Shown here piece by piece: positions 1 to 13,000 of a stretch of 64,000 nt of DNA. The notes under the pieces were generated by a model. The model did no database searches. It was not told the origin of the DNA and worked only from the letters and a program-made list of their open reading frames with translations. The stretch is from NCBI GenBank assembly GCA_019095985.1, contig JAGTTF010006035.1:1-64000 (forward strand), given 5' to 3'. A program made the translations under genes and the position numbers. The stretch's first letter is position 1. Each line of letters starts with the position of its first letter. The DNA comes from Streblospio benedicti. Taxonomy: Eukaryota; Annelida; Polychaeta; Spionida; Spionidae.

Positions 1-69
1 TGAAATAATGAAATCAATGGGATCATATCAATATATGATTATTTTGCAAAATACCATACATGTATCATG

Positions 70-250
70 CATTAGGGATGGTTCACAAATTATGTCACCT
101 GATTTTTGTTTTGGTTTTTTACACCCCCCCCCACCCCCAGTCACCTTTGGTCAATTTTTCAGCAACCCACCCACCGCCCTCTGTCAATTTTCATCATCTT
201 TTGCTACCTCCCCTTCCGGGTGAAGTCACTTGTGAACGATGCCTTAGTTA
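70..250. repeat. Diverged copy of a TTCACAAATGACGTCA-type MITE
   Basis: The left end resembles the arms of the palindromic element at 53.85-54.28 kb (GGTTCACAAAT, GTCAC), and the right end reads GAAGTCACTTGTGAACGAT, its complement. The middle holds runs of C and stretches of CCACCC. A short non-autonomous DNA transposon copy is the likeliest reading; the transposase family is not identifiable. Confidence 0.5.
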
Positions 251-314
251 AAAGCAAAACTACTGACTCAGTAGCCCAGCAAAAGTCTAATATGCTATTT
301 CCTTTGTTCTGTAG

Positions 315-2959
315 TTGGTAGAGATGGCCGTGTTCGGCGTGGCCGGTTCCAAGACGCCCCGACACATGGACCAAGACAAGACGAAGGTGAGTGTATGCGG
401 GGGTGCGTGTGTATAACAATATCTACGTCCTAGGAGTGTGGGCTATTCGGGTGGGCGATTTACGAGAAGAAAGTTGATATAAAACGCCCACGGCACTCAG
501 TACAGACTAACACTTTGCAAGGATGCCAGACAAACGTTTTTCTAAACCCATACAAATGTCAATAGTGATACAGTCTGTTTCATAATCACAGTTCATGCAT
601 CATGAACGTGCACATGCGTGAGTGCGTCATTTCAATCAAGTAACACGTGCGTTTGTTTGTGAGACGCACGTGTTGCGATTTCAAGCCCTTTTTTACGTTA
701 GACGTAGGTTCTCGGAAAGGTCCACAGGCTAGTTGTACAACATGCATTTTAATGGAGATTCCTACCATTAATTTCGAGCTTCTTATTCAATCCACACGTT
801 CTTGAATGGTAGACTGAATGAACATGCAGTAGTTTGAAGGAGATTACCGTAGACCGACGATGATCCGGCACCGGCCTGTACTTGTGACCAAAATAGCATC
901 TGTTACCTGTAAGAACTGTCAAATCCAACGTGTACAGCGTGTTCATAACACTGGCTCCCTGTCAAGCAACGCATAATTTTCAAGATTCTAACACTTACTT
1001 TCAAATGCCTCACTGGACTTGCACCATATTACCTGTCTGAACTCTTACAACCATACTCACCACCTAGATTACTGCGGTCATCAAATAATCGATTGCTCAA
1101 AGAATTTAGATCAAGAACCAAGTCTTATGGTGATAGAGCATTTAAAACAGCAGCACCTAAATTATGGAATAAACTTCCACTGTCCATTCGACAATCCAAA
1201 ACTCTTGCATCCTTTAAATCACAACTAAAGCACCATTTGTTTAAGGAGGCCTACACGCGTACATGAACATTTAGTGGAATTTACGCTATATAAATTGTAT
1301 TGTATTGTATTGTATTGTATTGTATAGTATTGTATTGTAACAATGGCGGACCACGTCGTCGGAAATATTTGCTGCTGTTGCTATAGTCTGATGTGTTCTG
1401 TGTAAATGTTGTATAAAAGCGACCCACCACGTGTGAAATTCTAGGGACCGGTTTTACCGTGATTGTAGCATGGCATTTTCTCAGTAATTGGCGATGATTG
1501 GTGCATTTTGGAGACAGGTGATGGCCCACCATGGTTACAAGTACATGTGTAATGGGCCAGAAAAGTTAGGTGGCCGTCACCAGTAACTTTAAAGTAAAAA
1601 ATGTTTGTGAATTATGCTGCATAGTTGCTACTTGCGTGTCTTTAAACCCACACCATACATCTTCACTACTGTATCTATTTTACAGGCGGTATGATGTACA
1701 TGGCGGCGGTGGCGGCAGTGCAGGAGCCTGGGCCGGTCCCGCCGTGCAGGTGGCTCGTCAACGTGCAGGGCCTGCAGCGGCGAGAGAATCCTGCTGGACC
1801 GCCTCGTGATAGAGGTGCAGTCAACAGGACTCAGTGCTACGAAATGTCCTTGCGGCTACCAATAAGAGAAGCAGCTGGCGGCTTGGGTGGCCATCAGATC
1901 GGCGTGAAGATGGTCTGCTTGGCACTTTCCCTTCCCGTCAAGTCCATGGTGAGTGGTGGCAGCAATACAGTAGACCACCAATGGGACTGACCTCAAGTGG
2001 TCTCAATAGAGAGGTGGTCTTTTTATGGCAGTGCATTTGGGTCACTTTATGGACGTTTGGGAGCATGAAAAATGGCCCTATTACAAAGGTGGTCTTAATT
2101 GTTGGTTCTTCTGTATATGTTATGGACATTCCCATTTAGTGAAATCAATTATTATAAGAGCATGAAAGCAAAAGGCGTGAATCAGAGTTGTTCATGGTAC
2201 ATGGTTTATGCCAGTGACGCAAAACCCTAGGGTTTGATACTAGGCTCCATAATTGGTGTTATGGTATTGTAGTTCCCACTTCCCCGTCCTCACCCATACA
2301 CACAAATACCACAATTTGTTCAGCTCTTTCACCCACATCCCACTTTTATAACCCCCGCCAGGATCCCCTTGTTCAGTGAGGCAGAACTTTGCAATTCTAT
2401 GCCACGCCTTTCACCTTTGCATTAGCAAATAAGAACTTACCTCTCAAACAAGCTACCTGCATTGGTAGGTCCATAGTGACCCCAAAACAAACATTGAACA
2501 GAACACAATTGTTTACCCCCGCCCACGTGCACTTCAAAGAGTTGCCAGTTCATTGTTTGTACGTGCTTGTAGGTGCACATCTCGCTGCCGGATTTCTCCC
2601 CTGGGATGGACATGGCTCTTCAGACCTGGCCCTACGTGATAAAACCCGTCAAGACCGTGCTGCCAACCTCCTCTGTGGACTCCATGGACAACCAGAGCAT
2701 GCAAAAGACTATGTACGACCGGGGACAGAAGTCTACCTTCTATCAGTATGATGTGGATTATAGTAAAGACATGGAGTGGTTTGATTGTGATGTAACTCCC
2801 AATCAGGACGCGCAAAGTGTAACTTTACAAATCTGTTTTAGCGCTGATGATAGCGATGTTGCGACGTTTAATAAAATTAATAAGTTTAATCAACCTATTA
2901 CTGGAGATATTTTATTTGAAATCAGGCCCAATGCGCTGGTCACAACAGCCTCTGATTAG
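315..2959 (+). CDS. 3' part of an unrecognised protein-coding gene (three exons seen)
   Basis: Exons are placed at 315-386, 1686-1948 and 2573-2959 (stop TGA... frame ends TAG at 2957-2959). Each has good acceptor and donor sites, including a polypyrimidine-like TTTTACAG before 1686 and GTGAGT after 386 and 1948. Exons 2 and 3 join in one open frame (87 + 128 codons) with high G/C at third positions. The frame of the first exon is uncertain: one phase joins directly to exon 2, while another starts with ATG at 324 in good context but would need an unseen intermediate exon. The product has no signal peptide or membrane segment that I can see and no motif I recognise; a segment with alternating hydrophobics around VKMVCLALSLP followed by SLPDFSPGMD could be beta-rich. 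Base composition falls sharply to AT-rich codons after about 2735, as if the 3' end evolved or was acquired separately. The start may lie left of the window. Confidence 0.55.
949..1266 (+). mobile_element. LINE (CR1/L2-like) reverse-transcriptase C-terminal fragment
   Basis: An uninterrupted frame of 105 codons ends in TGA at 1264-1266 and matches the familiar C-terminal region of CR1/L2-like non-LTR retrotransposons: HWLPVKQRI near the start, GLAPYYLSEL, then SRTKSYGDRAF, AAPKLWNKLP and SFKSQLKHHLF near the end. It is 5'-truncated and is followed at once by a TTGTA microsatellite (about 1290-1340), a usual 3' tail for such elements. The open frame over the fragment suggests a fairly recent insertion. 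It sits in an intron of the plus-strand gene. Confidence 0.85.
1292..1339 (+). repeat. (TGTAT)n microsatellite tail of the LINE
   Basis: About nine tandem 5-bp units of TGTAT follow the LINE stop codon by about 25 bases. The same motif recurs at 35793-35830, where no LINE coding remains were recognised. Confidence 0.85.
1963..2120 (+). repeat. Pogo/Tigger-like MITE, GTGGTCTCAATAGAGAGGTGGTC family
   Basis: A roughly 160-bp unit carries the phrases TCTCAATAGAGAGGTGGT and AAAATGGCCCTATTACA shared with the copies at 8025, 8521, 26620 and 29041. It begins just 15 bases past the donor of exon 2 of the plus-strand gene. Confidence 0.7.
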
Positions 2960-3296
2960 CCCTGCACCATCAGTTTCAACCCCTTTGTTCTCGACATCAA
3001 ATTACGATGCAGGAGTTTTAACTCGCAATCAAACTTCTCCAGTGTCCCATACGTTTTCATAACCGATTGCAGGTCGTTCATTTACAGATAGTATAATAAA
3101 TAATATATAATATATAATATAATAGTATTTTGTGTTTTTACGTTTTGGCTTACATCATATAAATATGAGTGGTTATCACGATTTACTATGGTTTAAAGTT
3201 ATACATGCCTTTTTAATGATAGAATAGGTCTAAATGTACTTAGTGTAGCGTTGTATTGATTTCGAACGTTCAGATTCCTTTTCAAATGAGATGACC

Positions 3297-3302
3297 AATA
3301 AA
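3297..3302 (+). terminator. Poly(A) signal AATAAA of the plus-strand gene
   Basis: AATAAA lies about 340 bases past the stop of the plus-strand gene; an earlier AT-rich cluster with another AATAAA sits near 3095. The minus-strand gene A ends at 4049, so the two genes converge here with roughly 1 kb between stop codons. Confidence 0.45.
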
Positions 3303-3719
3303 AATACTGAATACTGAGTGATTATGATTTTAATCTATCTATACAACATAATGCACACCTGTTAAAACCAGGTTCTAAATACATACACTTATTGGAATAC
3401 ACGACTTTAATTATGTAATATGTGATTGCTATATACAAAACTGTACACTTTTACAAACAAATCGTAATCAGGATGATGGAACACATTTGTTTACTTAATA
3501 TTTGCTGTCCAATAATTCCTGAAAAGATAACATAAAAATAAAGTGTTTTAGTAACGGGTCATTATTAATTATTGCTCTACAATATTGCTGCAAGCAGTTT
3601 CCATAATATCCGTATTTTGTAAAATAGATACTTCCTTCCTCGTCACTAAACCCGTTCACACACATCCGTATGTTTTTTTTTTTTTTTTTGTTTTTTTTTT
3701 TTTGTAAATAGCATCCAAA

Positions 3720-3992
3720 CAAGTACTAAATGATATCACTGCACACACGATTGGTTTCCTGGTGCCAAAGTCTAAAAGAGAATTCCTAGTAAGATTAAAT
3801 GTAAATAAGCATGTTCAAATAGCATATTATCGCCACCTACGGGATGTGTGTGAATACGTTATTTCATAACAAAATCATACAAACTATCATGTAAATTTAA
3901 TGAATCATAAAAATAGTATTTATCTTACGAAAATATAAGTAAGTAGCTTCATTTGGACACCTCAAACATTATTATTGGTTCATTAATAGCTG
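3720..3992. repeat. Dispersed repeat R-TTGGACACCTCAAAC, copy 1
   Basis: A block of about 95 bp (3900-3992) containing GTAAGTAGCTTCATTTGGAC and TTCATTAATAGCTGTGCT recurs nearly unchanged at 5628-5722 and in diverged form at 12767-12853. The preceding 170 bp here (from GGTGCCAAAG) also match 12630-12720, so the full unit is about 270 bp. It is non-coding and its class is unknown. Confidence 0.7.
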
Positions 3993-4048
3993 TGCTAGAA
4001 GGTTTAAACAAAAACATATGCGGAATGTGTGTGAAGTGCTCTAGGCAT

Positions 4049-7000
4049 CTAGGCATCATCATCGGGCGTATCGTCTGTGTTTCCAGTATAGTCTGCAGTA
4101 CCATCTTCAGTATCTTCAGTATCTCCAGCCGGGCAGGATGCCGGGTAGCAGGTGACGCACATGTATGTGCCGGGAGCTGCAGTGTAAATACATTAACAAT
4201 GTGACTTGGAATTCACAAATGACTTTTCCTGACCAGCTACGTGGCCAGCTAAATGAATAACATTGGGGTTTGGTAAAATAAGGGTGGACTTTTTACTTTT
4301 GCTATCTTCATACATCATGCCACTTGACAAGGCCACAGTCTTAATTTCTCCGCACACAAGCGAAAAATCAATTTCTAATAAGAATATTATGAAATGATAT
4401 CATATAGTTGGTCAATATATTTGCACACATTCATATTAATCTAAAAAAAATCTAGCCTGGTCAAAGTTTTTTTTATTTTTAGTATATTTTTAATAATACC
4501 ATTATATACTTAAGTACCCATTATGATAAAGAAATAGAAATGTTTCCTTTTCCTAACATAAAGATCGTTTTGATCAACTACTATGCACGCTATGCGTGAA
4601 TAGAATTGTTTAACACAAAGCAACCGGAAACTCCTGGTCCCATCGCAGCACTTAATTAATCAGACATTAAAGTTACAAGAAGAGGGAAATATACCGATTT
4701 TGATGACTAGATACGTATCACAGAAGCCATGTGTACGGTCACTGTATAAACATTAACCTACATTATGTACATGACCTATGACAAGAGCTTTGCGTAATAT
4801 CCCTGTCCAGTAGCACACTGTTGTTTTTAATGGCGCGGGCTTATAAGAAAGTGGGATGTGAGAAAACAGACCAAAAAATAGGGATATGCGAAAAAGGCCA
4901 AAAATAGGGATGTGGATGTCAAAGAAGTGGGATATGGGAGAAAAGCCTGAAAATTTGTGAGATGTTGGAAAAGAGGCCAAAAAATCAGGGGTGTGGGAAA
5001 TAATCTAAAAAATTGGGGATGCGAGTTTCTGGACCCCTTATAAACCCCCACCCTTAATCATTGAGCTGCTATGCATGATTTTTCATATCTATGAACTCTG
5101 TGTAATTTTTAGACAAACAAACCAAATCACGTGACTTTTCACGTGTTTTACAGTGCATTCTGGGATTTCTTTTAGACAAACATTGATAGAGACTAAATCA
5201 GTTTCCTCGTCTTCGCCATCACACGGTCTGGTTGATCGAGACTAAATCACCTAGCGGCCAAAACGGGTACTACGATCACACCCTAACATTATGGTAATAT
5301 TTTTATTAGCGAACCCGTGTATGATTGGCGTGTATTGAAATGGTACAGAACAGAAGGAGTTACCTGAGTTACACATGGGACGCAATCCGCCATCCTGATA
5401 CAGTTGGCATTGACGAACACGAGGACGTTATTGATGTAGAACGCCAGCTCCTGGCACGCCTGGTAAAAAGGTTGCTTCAGTGAATTTTACAGTTTAAAAA
5501 AAAAGGATATGGTTGGTTTGTGTTATGATAAATCAGTATGTAATAATCACCAGTAAGATCCTTAAATTAACTTAATTAGATGGTAATGAAACGTAGTCAA
5601 AATGCACCATAGATCCTGTAATTTTATTGAATCATAAAGATAGTATTTATCTTACGAAAATATAAGTAAGTAGCTTCATTTGGACACCTCAAACATTATT
5701 ATTGGTTCATTAATAGCTGTGCTGGGTCGGAATCATTTCACACAGCAGCAGTGGTTTAAGACATGCTAAATGTGACACTATCAAATGCTAGTTTCCAAGT
5801 ACAATCATCCCAACATGTATAATTATCTCCAATTGGCATTCGTTACTTTACCAAGCAAGTTACAAGTAACTTCAGTATTTAGTTACCAGTTGCTCCGTCC
5901 CACACATGGCTCCAAAGAGACCGCAGTCACAGGCTAAAACAATAAAACAATAATGGTCAGTTTAGTTTAGTGTAACCTGGACATCACACTGCTATAGCAG
6001 TGCTATCAAGAGATCTATGCTCTATGACTTGTGTGCATAACCATTCAATCATCCTTCTGAGCTCACTGCTCACTTTAGAGTATGTCGTGCTTGATTTTGG
6101 ATGACAAATTGTGATTGTTTAATGCAAAATTAGCATTCTCTGTCAACTGGCTAGTGGCATGGTGCCCTCACGTCATATGCAATAGACAGCCTGATTGAAC
6201 GAGGCAACGTTTGCTTAGTATAGGTAGTATAGGTACATTAAAGTTGTGCAAATGCTTTTAGAATGTTATCTTATCATTTTATTACTAGCATTGATATAAA
6301 ATGCATTTGTTTTGCAGTCGTAGGAGTAGATCTATGATTATCAGGCACTGCTTACCCCAAATATCAATTCCTACTAGTTGGAGGAATCTACTTTAAAGGA
6401 AAGTGAAATGTAACGCCAATATACAAATCCCTGTGCTTTTGTGGCCGGGTGGGTAGGGAGTTTAGACTCGTGGACAGAAGGCCGTGGGTTCGGTTCCCTG
6501 TCGGGTCTGGTTGTGGGTGTTGAGCAAACTCATACCTAACTAGTTGCACACAGCTCCGTGGTACCTACACAGGTCGTTGGGTTGAAAGCGTGAATGAGTG
6601 ATAATGTGAGTGATTAGCATTGTGCGCTGAATGTGCTGCCGATGGAAATATGTGAGAAATGATCAATTGACGATCAATAAATGTGCCAATGACCCGGTGT
6701 AATTGTAAAGTCGTGAGAGCAAAATACTTGGATCTTGACTATAAACCACCACATTTACATTTACATCCCATCAACTTGACAGTCACAACTGCGAACTATG
6801 ACTTTTGAGAGGTGTTTTATATTTATGATGCAATTACTAGTTGTGAAGGTGCGATAGCTGCACCCATTAAATGACACAGGCTGCTTAATCATCATTCATA
6901 CAGCTAACTTGGCACCCTATATCCATAAACAATAATAATTGTCTTAAGTTGTTGGCCCCCCGCGGACAAGAAACTGATTTATTGCATCAAGAGTAATTCT

Positions 7001-10000
7001 ATTTTCTAGATATGTATATTTGTGCATTATGATTATGGGATAGCGCAATAATGATAATATATTTCATCATTTGTCTAAAGACCAATGGCAGATCCGGGTT
7101 TTTTGAAAAAAAGGGCAGTGCGCACTTAAGGAAAGGAGGGGGACGGGCATAAGGGATTTCATGAAAAACCCTATGAGATTGAAGTATTTTGGTGGGAAAG
7201 GGGGTCTGCCTATAAAAGACAATGTATGAATATACCACATATTCGTGCTAAAACGTCGTAATTGTATCAGTCGTATGCGATTCGAGCAGAAACAAAGTTT
7301 GAATCTATAAACACGTCACAAACGAAACCACGGTTTTTCAATCCTTCCTTGAAAACTGAATGAAAATGATCTAGGTGTTATGATTTTGTGCTCCAATGAG
7401 TACCCTTCTAGCTCGTGTGTTGTAGAACATGCATCAGCTTTGGTGTATATAAACTGACCCACGATATATTGTAAGTAAACGTGTCCCACTGACTTATGAG
7501 GACTGAGGTTTTGTCAGGATGGTGAGTGTTGTACTGGGTAAATAGGTGCCAGAGTGGTAAAGGTAGAGGGTTCTATCAACACCCGCGAGAGTTGCATTGC
7601 AATAAAGTCATTTGTATTTAAAACAGTCAACATTTGACTCATCAAAATGTTGAACTTGTTGCATCCAACTAGCTGCAAGAACAGAAAACACGTTGAAACC
7701 CTCACCGCATATTCTTATAATTCATATCAATGGTTACGAATCATTTCCGGTACCCAACTTTGTTTGTTTGTGAGACGCACGTGTTGCGATTTCTTACGTC
7801 AGACGTACGTTCTCCATTCATATCAACGTTACAATTTGACCACGTCATGATACACAAAGCACAGTTCGTTGACACTGTTGGCCGTATATTGGGCGAGGCA
7901 GTAAACATGTGATTTGTCATCACAACATGCTGCACTAGCACCAATCACGGGGGTAATTGAAACACACTATAGAGCTAAAATAGAGTGCAAATTAGATGGT
8001 GGAGATTATTCGATATTCTCATGTACGGTAAAACCTCCAATTAAGACCACCTCTTTATAGAGACCATCTCTCTATTGACACCACTCTTCATGGTCCCAAA
8101 CTTTCATAAAGCTCCCAGAATGGACCTCTGTATAGAGGCCACCTCTCTATTGAGACCACCTAACACTGGTCCCTAAGGTGGTCCTAATAAAGAGGTTGTA
8201 CTCTACTAGCAGAAGCAGTTGGTTTTTTTGGGGTGAGTAGGGGGTGGGTGGCCATAAACTTCTTATGTATATTGAAAACCAAACCATACATCTAGACAAA
8301 TTTCAAGTGAACTTTTCCTAAGGCCAATTACTGTGTACATGTACAGTACGTGCCTAAAACAAGCCTATGTATACTTTTTAGACTTTATCCACTCGTTGTG
8401 CACAAGTGTATATATTTAAAAATAACTATTTGCTTTCATTTTTAAAGTATGACACTGGTTTTGAAATTGCAAATATTGGTTTAAGGTTACACGCAAATAG
8501 TATATAGTCGACATAAAGTACAGTAGAGCCTCTTAATTAGGATCACCTTTGAGACCAGTGTCAGGTGGTCTCAATAGAGAGGTGGTTTTTTTACAGAGGT
8601 TCATTTTGGTAGCTTTATAAATGGTTTGGGACCGTGAAAAATGATCTTATTACAGAGGTGATATTAATTGGAGGTTCTACTGTAGTTTTCATTTCTATTA
8701 TTACAAAAACCGCTCATGTCTACCATATATTAGGTGCAAAGATGAAGAGGAAGTACAATTGTGAACGCCTCTAGCTCTAATAGATATAAGGTCTTTTACA
8801 AAACCTAGGAATCCCAATAAGAAACTGGTTAAAACTATGTAAACATCCTGGCCTGAGTTATATAAAAAAACCATACTATATTTTTATATAAAGTATTCAT
8901 ATATATTAACAGCTGCAGAAAGCAGCAGCATATGCAATTCTTGTTGTGATTTACCAGGTAAGGATTAGTGGTCTTATTTGATGTAAATGGTGAAAATAAA
9001 CTCATTCTTCTTATTTTTATTCTGTACAAGTATTAGACATTCTGCCATCACTTACTTGGGGTGAGATGCCAGCTGATCGCGTACTCCCGGTTCCGGGTGC
9101 CTCGGGAGCTCATTTTCAGATCAATCTCACTCCCGACCTGTGAAGTAAAAATGACCATTACACTGGCCGCTTCAAACAAGCATCTTCCTATGGTCCCGTT
9201 TCCATTCAGACAAAATGTGAGTGTCAATGTACAAAACCCCAGCTCATTGGTGAGCTTTCCACGATGGACAATAGGAAGACAAACCACTACTTAGAATGCA
9301 CGTACAATTAGAAATGGTTCCACCTACGGCTGCTACACCTGCACAGTTCATAGTTCATTTCATGTTTAAATAATTATGCAAATGATTTTATATAGAAGAG
9401 CAGCGAGCACACATGTTTCTCCCCGGCGGAATTCCCCAATATTAAGGGAGCATTCACAATTGAACCATATTTTGACACTTTCTGACCCCCACCCCCTCGT
9501 CTACTTTCGTTAACTTCATGCCCCCCCGCAAACTTGAGAACACCCCCCTCCGTCGACTATGACAGTGATGTCACTTTCATGACATCCTAACACAAACCCC
9601 AAACCCCTCAGTAAACCATCCAATATTATTAATATAGCCAATATTTAAGATATGGCTTGTTAAAATTGAATCTGTGTGCAGTTTTGTCACGTCATGTCAT
9701 AGAACAATTGGGTTTCATATGGGTAATATATAATGTGATTTATGACCAAACATTCCAACAAATACAAAGCATTTATTTTATCTCCATTCTTTATACTACA
9801 ACCTTAAATATCAATTTAACTTTGATATATCCTTAATGCAGCAGCCCGTCAACTTTTGGAGTGACCACCGCCCCTATCAACGTTTATCAACTTTTGCTGA
9901 CCCCACTCCCCTTCAGGATTGACGTCAATTGTGAACGCTCCCTAAAGCTTTTCCCTTCACACGGGGCAGCACAGTTCATAGTTCATTTCATGTATAAATC

Positions 10001-13000
10001 AATGCAAACAATTTTTTATATAGGTAAGAGCTTTCTTGCCATAACATTGAGAGTAGAATTGATTTTATTTAAACACGCTCATTAGCTATGTATTTGATAA
10101 TATATATTAAATGGGATCTTTTTTTATCTATAGCTGACTATTGGATATCAAAAATAGTCTTATATTTCAATGGCTGACAGTCCATCTTTTAAAAAGAAAT
10201 GAGGTCATTTTCTTGGAAGAAAACAACCTCGAAGGAGTGTAGCACTGAACAAACACTACGCCGAGGTTGTTTTCTTCCAAGAAAAAAGATGGACTTTGAA
10301 AAAGATGGACTGTCAGCCATTGAAATATTAGACTGTTTTTAATATCCAATGTTCAGCTATAGATAAAAAGAACTCATTTAATATATAGAATTGATTTAGT
10401 GTATATAGAGAGCAGGAGCACACACGTGTCTCCCCGGCGGACCCCCCCCCCCCCCCCCCCCACTCACCCGGGGCAGGCCCGTGATGCGCCCGTCGATGCA
10501 GTAGTTGTCGTCCGCCACCGTGTCGTAGTCGATGGCGCCCCACTGCTTCATGAAGACCCCCAGGTAGTCCCCGGCAGCCACCTCGGTCCGGGGGCCCGGG
10601 CTCAGGGCGAACTGCAGGGGAAGGCAGGTGGTGAAAATAACGTACTAGACCGCCGAACGGAAATCCGTGAATGAACGTTAATTCTGATATCTGATTTTAA
10701 ACATATTAAACAGCATGGACTTTTTTATTCTTTTGTTTTACTTCACTAAAACACAAAACAAAAAAAAAAAAGATCAAACCTTTTCAACCACACATATTTC
10801 ATTTACAAATTTGAAAAAGGAGTCTGTTGACTTGAAACATGTTAATATAATAAAGATATGTAAATGAAAAGGTTTGATCGTTTTTTTTGGAATAGTGAAC
10901 AGCAAAAGAATGAAACAGACAAAATAACATGAATCCATATGCTGTATACCAAGTTACTAGAATACTTTATGTGATTTTAAACACTTTTATCATTCAAACA
11001 GCATCAAACTTTTTACATAATCTAATGTATTTGACACCAACATCAACGTAGATGTTCAATATATATTCAGTGTATCAATGTGAAATGTTTAAAACCACAT
11101 TATCGGAATAACGTTCATTCACGGTTTTCCGTTCGTTTGTCTAATTGTTTCTGGTAAGTTCAAATTCTGTTTATATCATGAATATAATGTGGTAAAAGTC
11201 AATGTGCTGGTTTATAGTCCTGATCCAAGTCTGGCTCTCACGACTTTACAATTTACACCAGGTCATTGGCCCACTTATTGATCGTCAATTGATCATTTCT
11301 CATATACTTGCATTTGGCAGCACATTCAGCGCACAATGCTAATCACTCAATCACTCACTCACTCTTTCAACCAAATGACCTGTACCTAATTAACGTGTAG
11401 GTGCCACGAATCAACTCCATAAAGAAGCAACATGTGTTGAATACGGGATGAGTTTGCTCAAACTTACATTTGTATTTGGAAAGTTCATGTTGACTTTATA
11501 ATTGAAATGTAATGTAATTATCCCAAATGATGTGTAAAGGAAAGGTTTTGATCATTTTAGAATAGTTAACAGCGAGAGAATGAAAGAGACAAACTAGCAT
11601 GAATCCATATGCTGTCTACCAAGTTACTAGAATACTTTATATTATTGGCTTTAATCCGTACAAACTGCAACTGTTGGCAAATACTTAGTGACACTCACAG
11701 AATTGACACCTGCTACGACGTCATTTTTCTGGATGGTCTTCAACTTGTTCTTCAGTATGAACGTGCAGTTTCCGGACTCTGTTTTCTGCCAAACGCCCAG
11801 TTCTATTGCTGACTGGGCCGGTTGCTATGGGAACGAGAACTAAGGCTGTTATATTTGCTATTCTCACACTGCAGGTATGTAGATTATGATACAGAAAAGG
11901 CTGTTATACTTGCTGCACCCAAAAGTCTATACAATAACGTCTGCGATGCCTAGACGGGAAGGGGAGTGTTGCTCAAATATGTTGGACTTTTGTTAATCAC
12001 CAATTATGTGGATTCACGCATTCTTAGAAATATCTTAATTCAAAATCATTTCATTGTACATTAATTAATTTTAAACAATGGCTGTTGTACACACACTATT
12101 CTTTTCCAGTAGCTTTTAAAGAAAGAAAGAAAAAAGAACATATTGAAATAAACACATGCGCATCATGGTAGGGTGTGTGTATGTGTATACTAATATGATT
12201 TACAGACGCTATACCATACACATTACTACTATTCAATATAATAGTAGTAATGTTGTATAGTATAATGGTTTTTGTAAATCATTGTAATATACAAACCACA
12301 CACCCTCCCATGATGCTGGGACCCATGAAATAGCACTTCAAAGTTCACAAAAATCCATAGATTTGGCATTCCAGTGTATATTCCGTGAGACTGAGACGCC
12401 AATGGTCAGACTGACCACTGGCAGATCCAGCACTTAAGGGATCTCATGGCTTTCATTCACGCGATCGTTGCCAGACATGCCAAAACCCTATGAACATGAC
12501 ATATTTTGGTGGGAAAAGAGAGGGCGCAATCTGCCTAGTACTCACACACTTTGTGTGTTATTTAAATAAAATTGTTAGGCTCTAAACAAATACCATACAA
12601 TATTACTACTTTAAAGATTATTGCTTTCCCGGTGCCAAAGTGAAAAAATAAAATTTCTCGTAAGATCTTATACAAATAAACATGTTCAAATACCCTCTTA
12701 ACGACCTGCACGAAATGGATGTGCATGCAACAAATTGCACCATAGATCATATAATATTGATGAATCATAACAATTGTGTTTATCATGCCACAATATAAGT
12801 AAGTAGCTCTATTTGGACACATCAAACACTATTATGGCTTCATTAATAGCTGTGTTACGATTGTTTAAACATTAAAGTGCACGGATTTGGTGTGGCGGCT
12901 CCACCAGCCTACGTACCTTGGCATGGAAGTCGACCCCGGTGACATGTCCTGCTAGCGGGACGCGGTGCCTCACGTCCACAAACACCATCTTGCGAAACAC

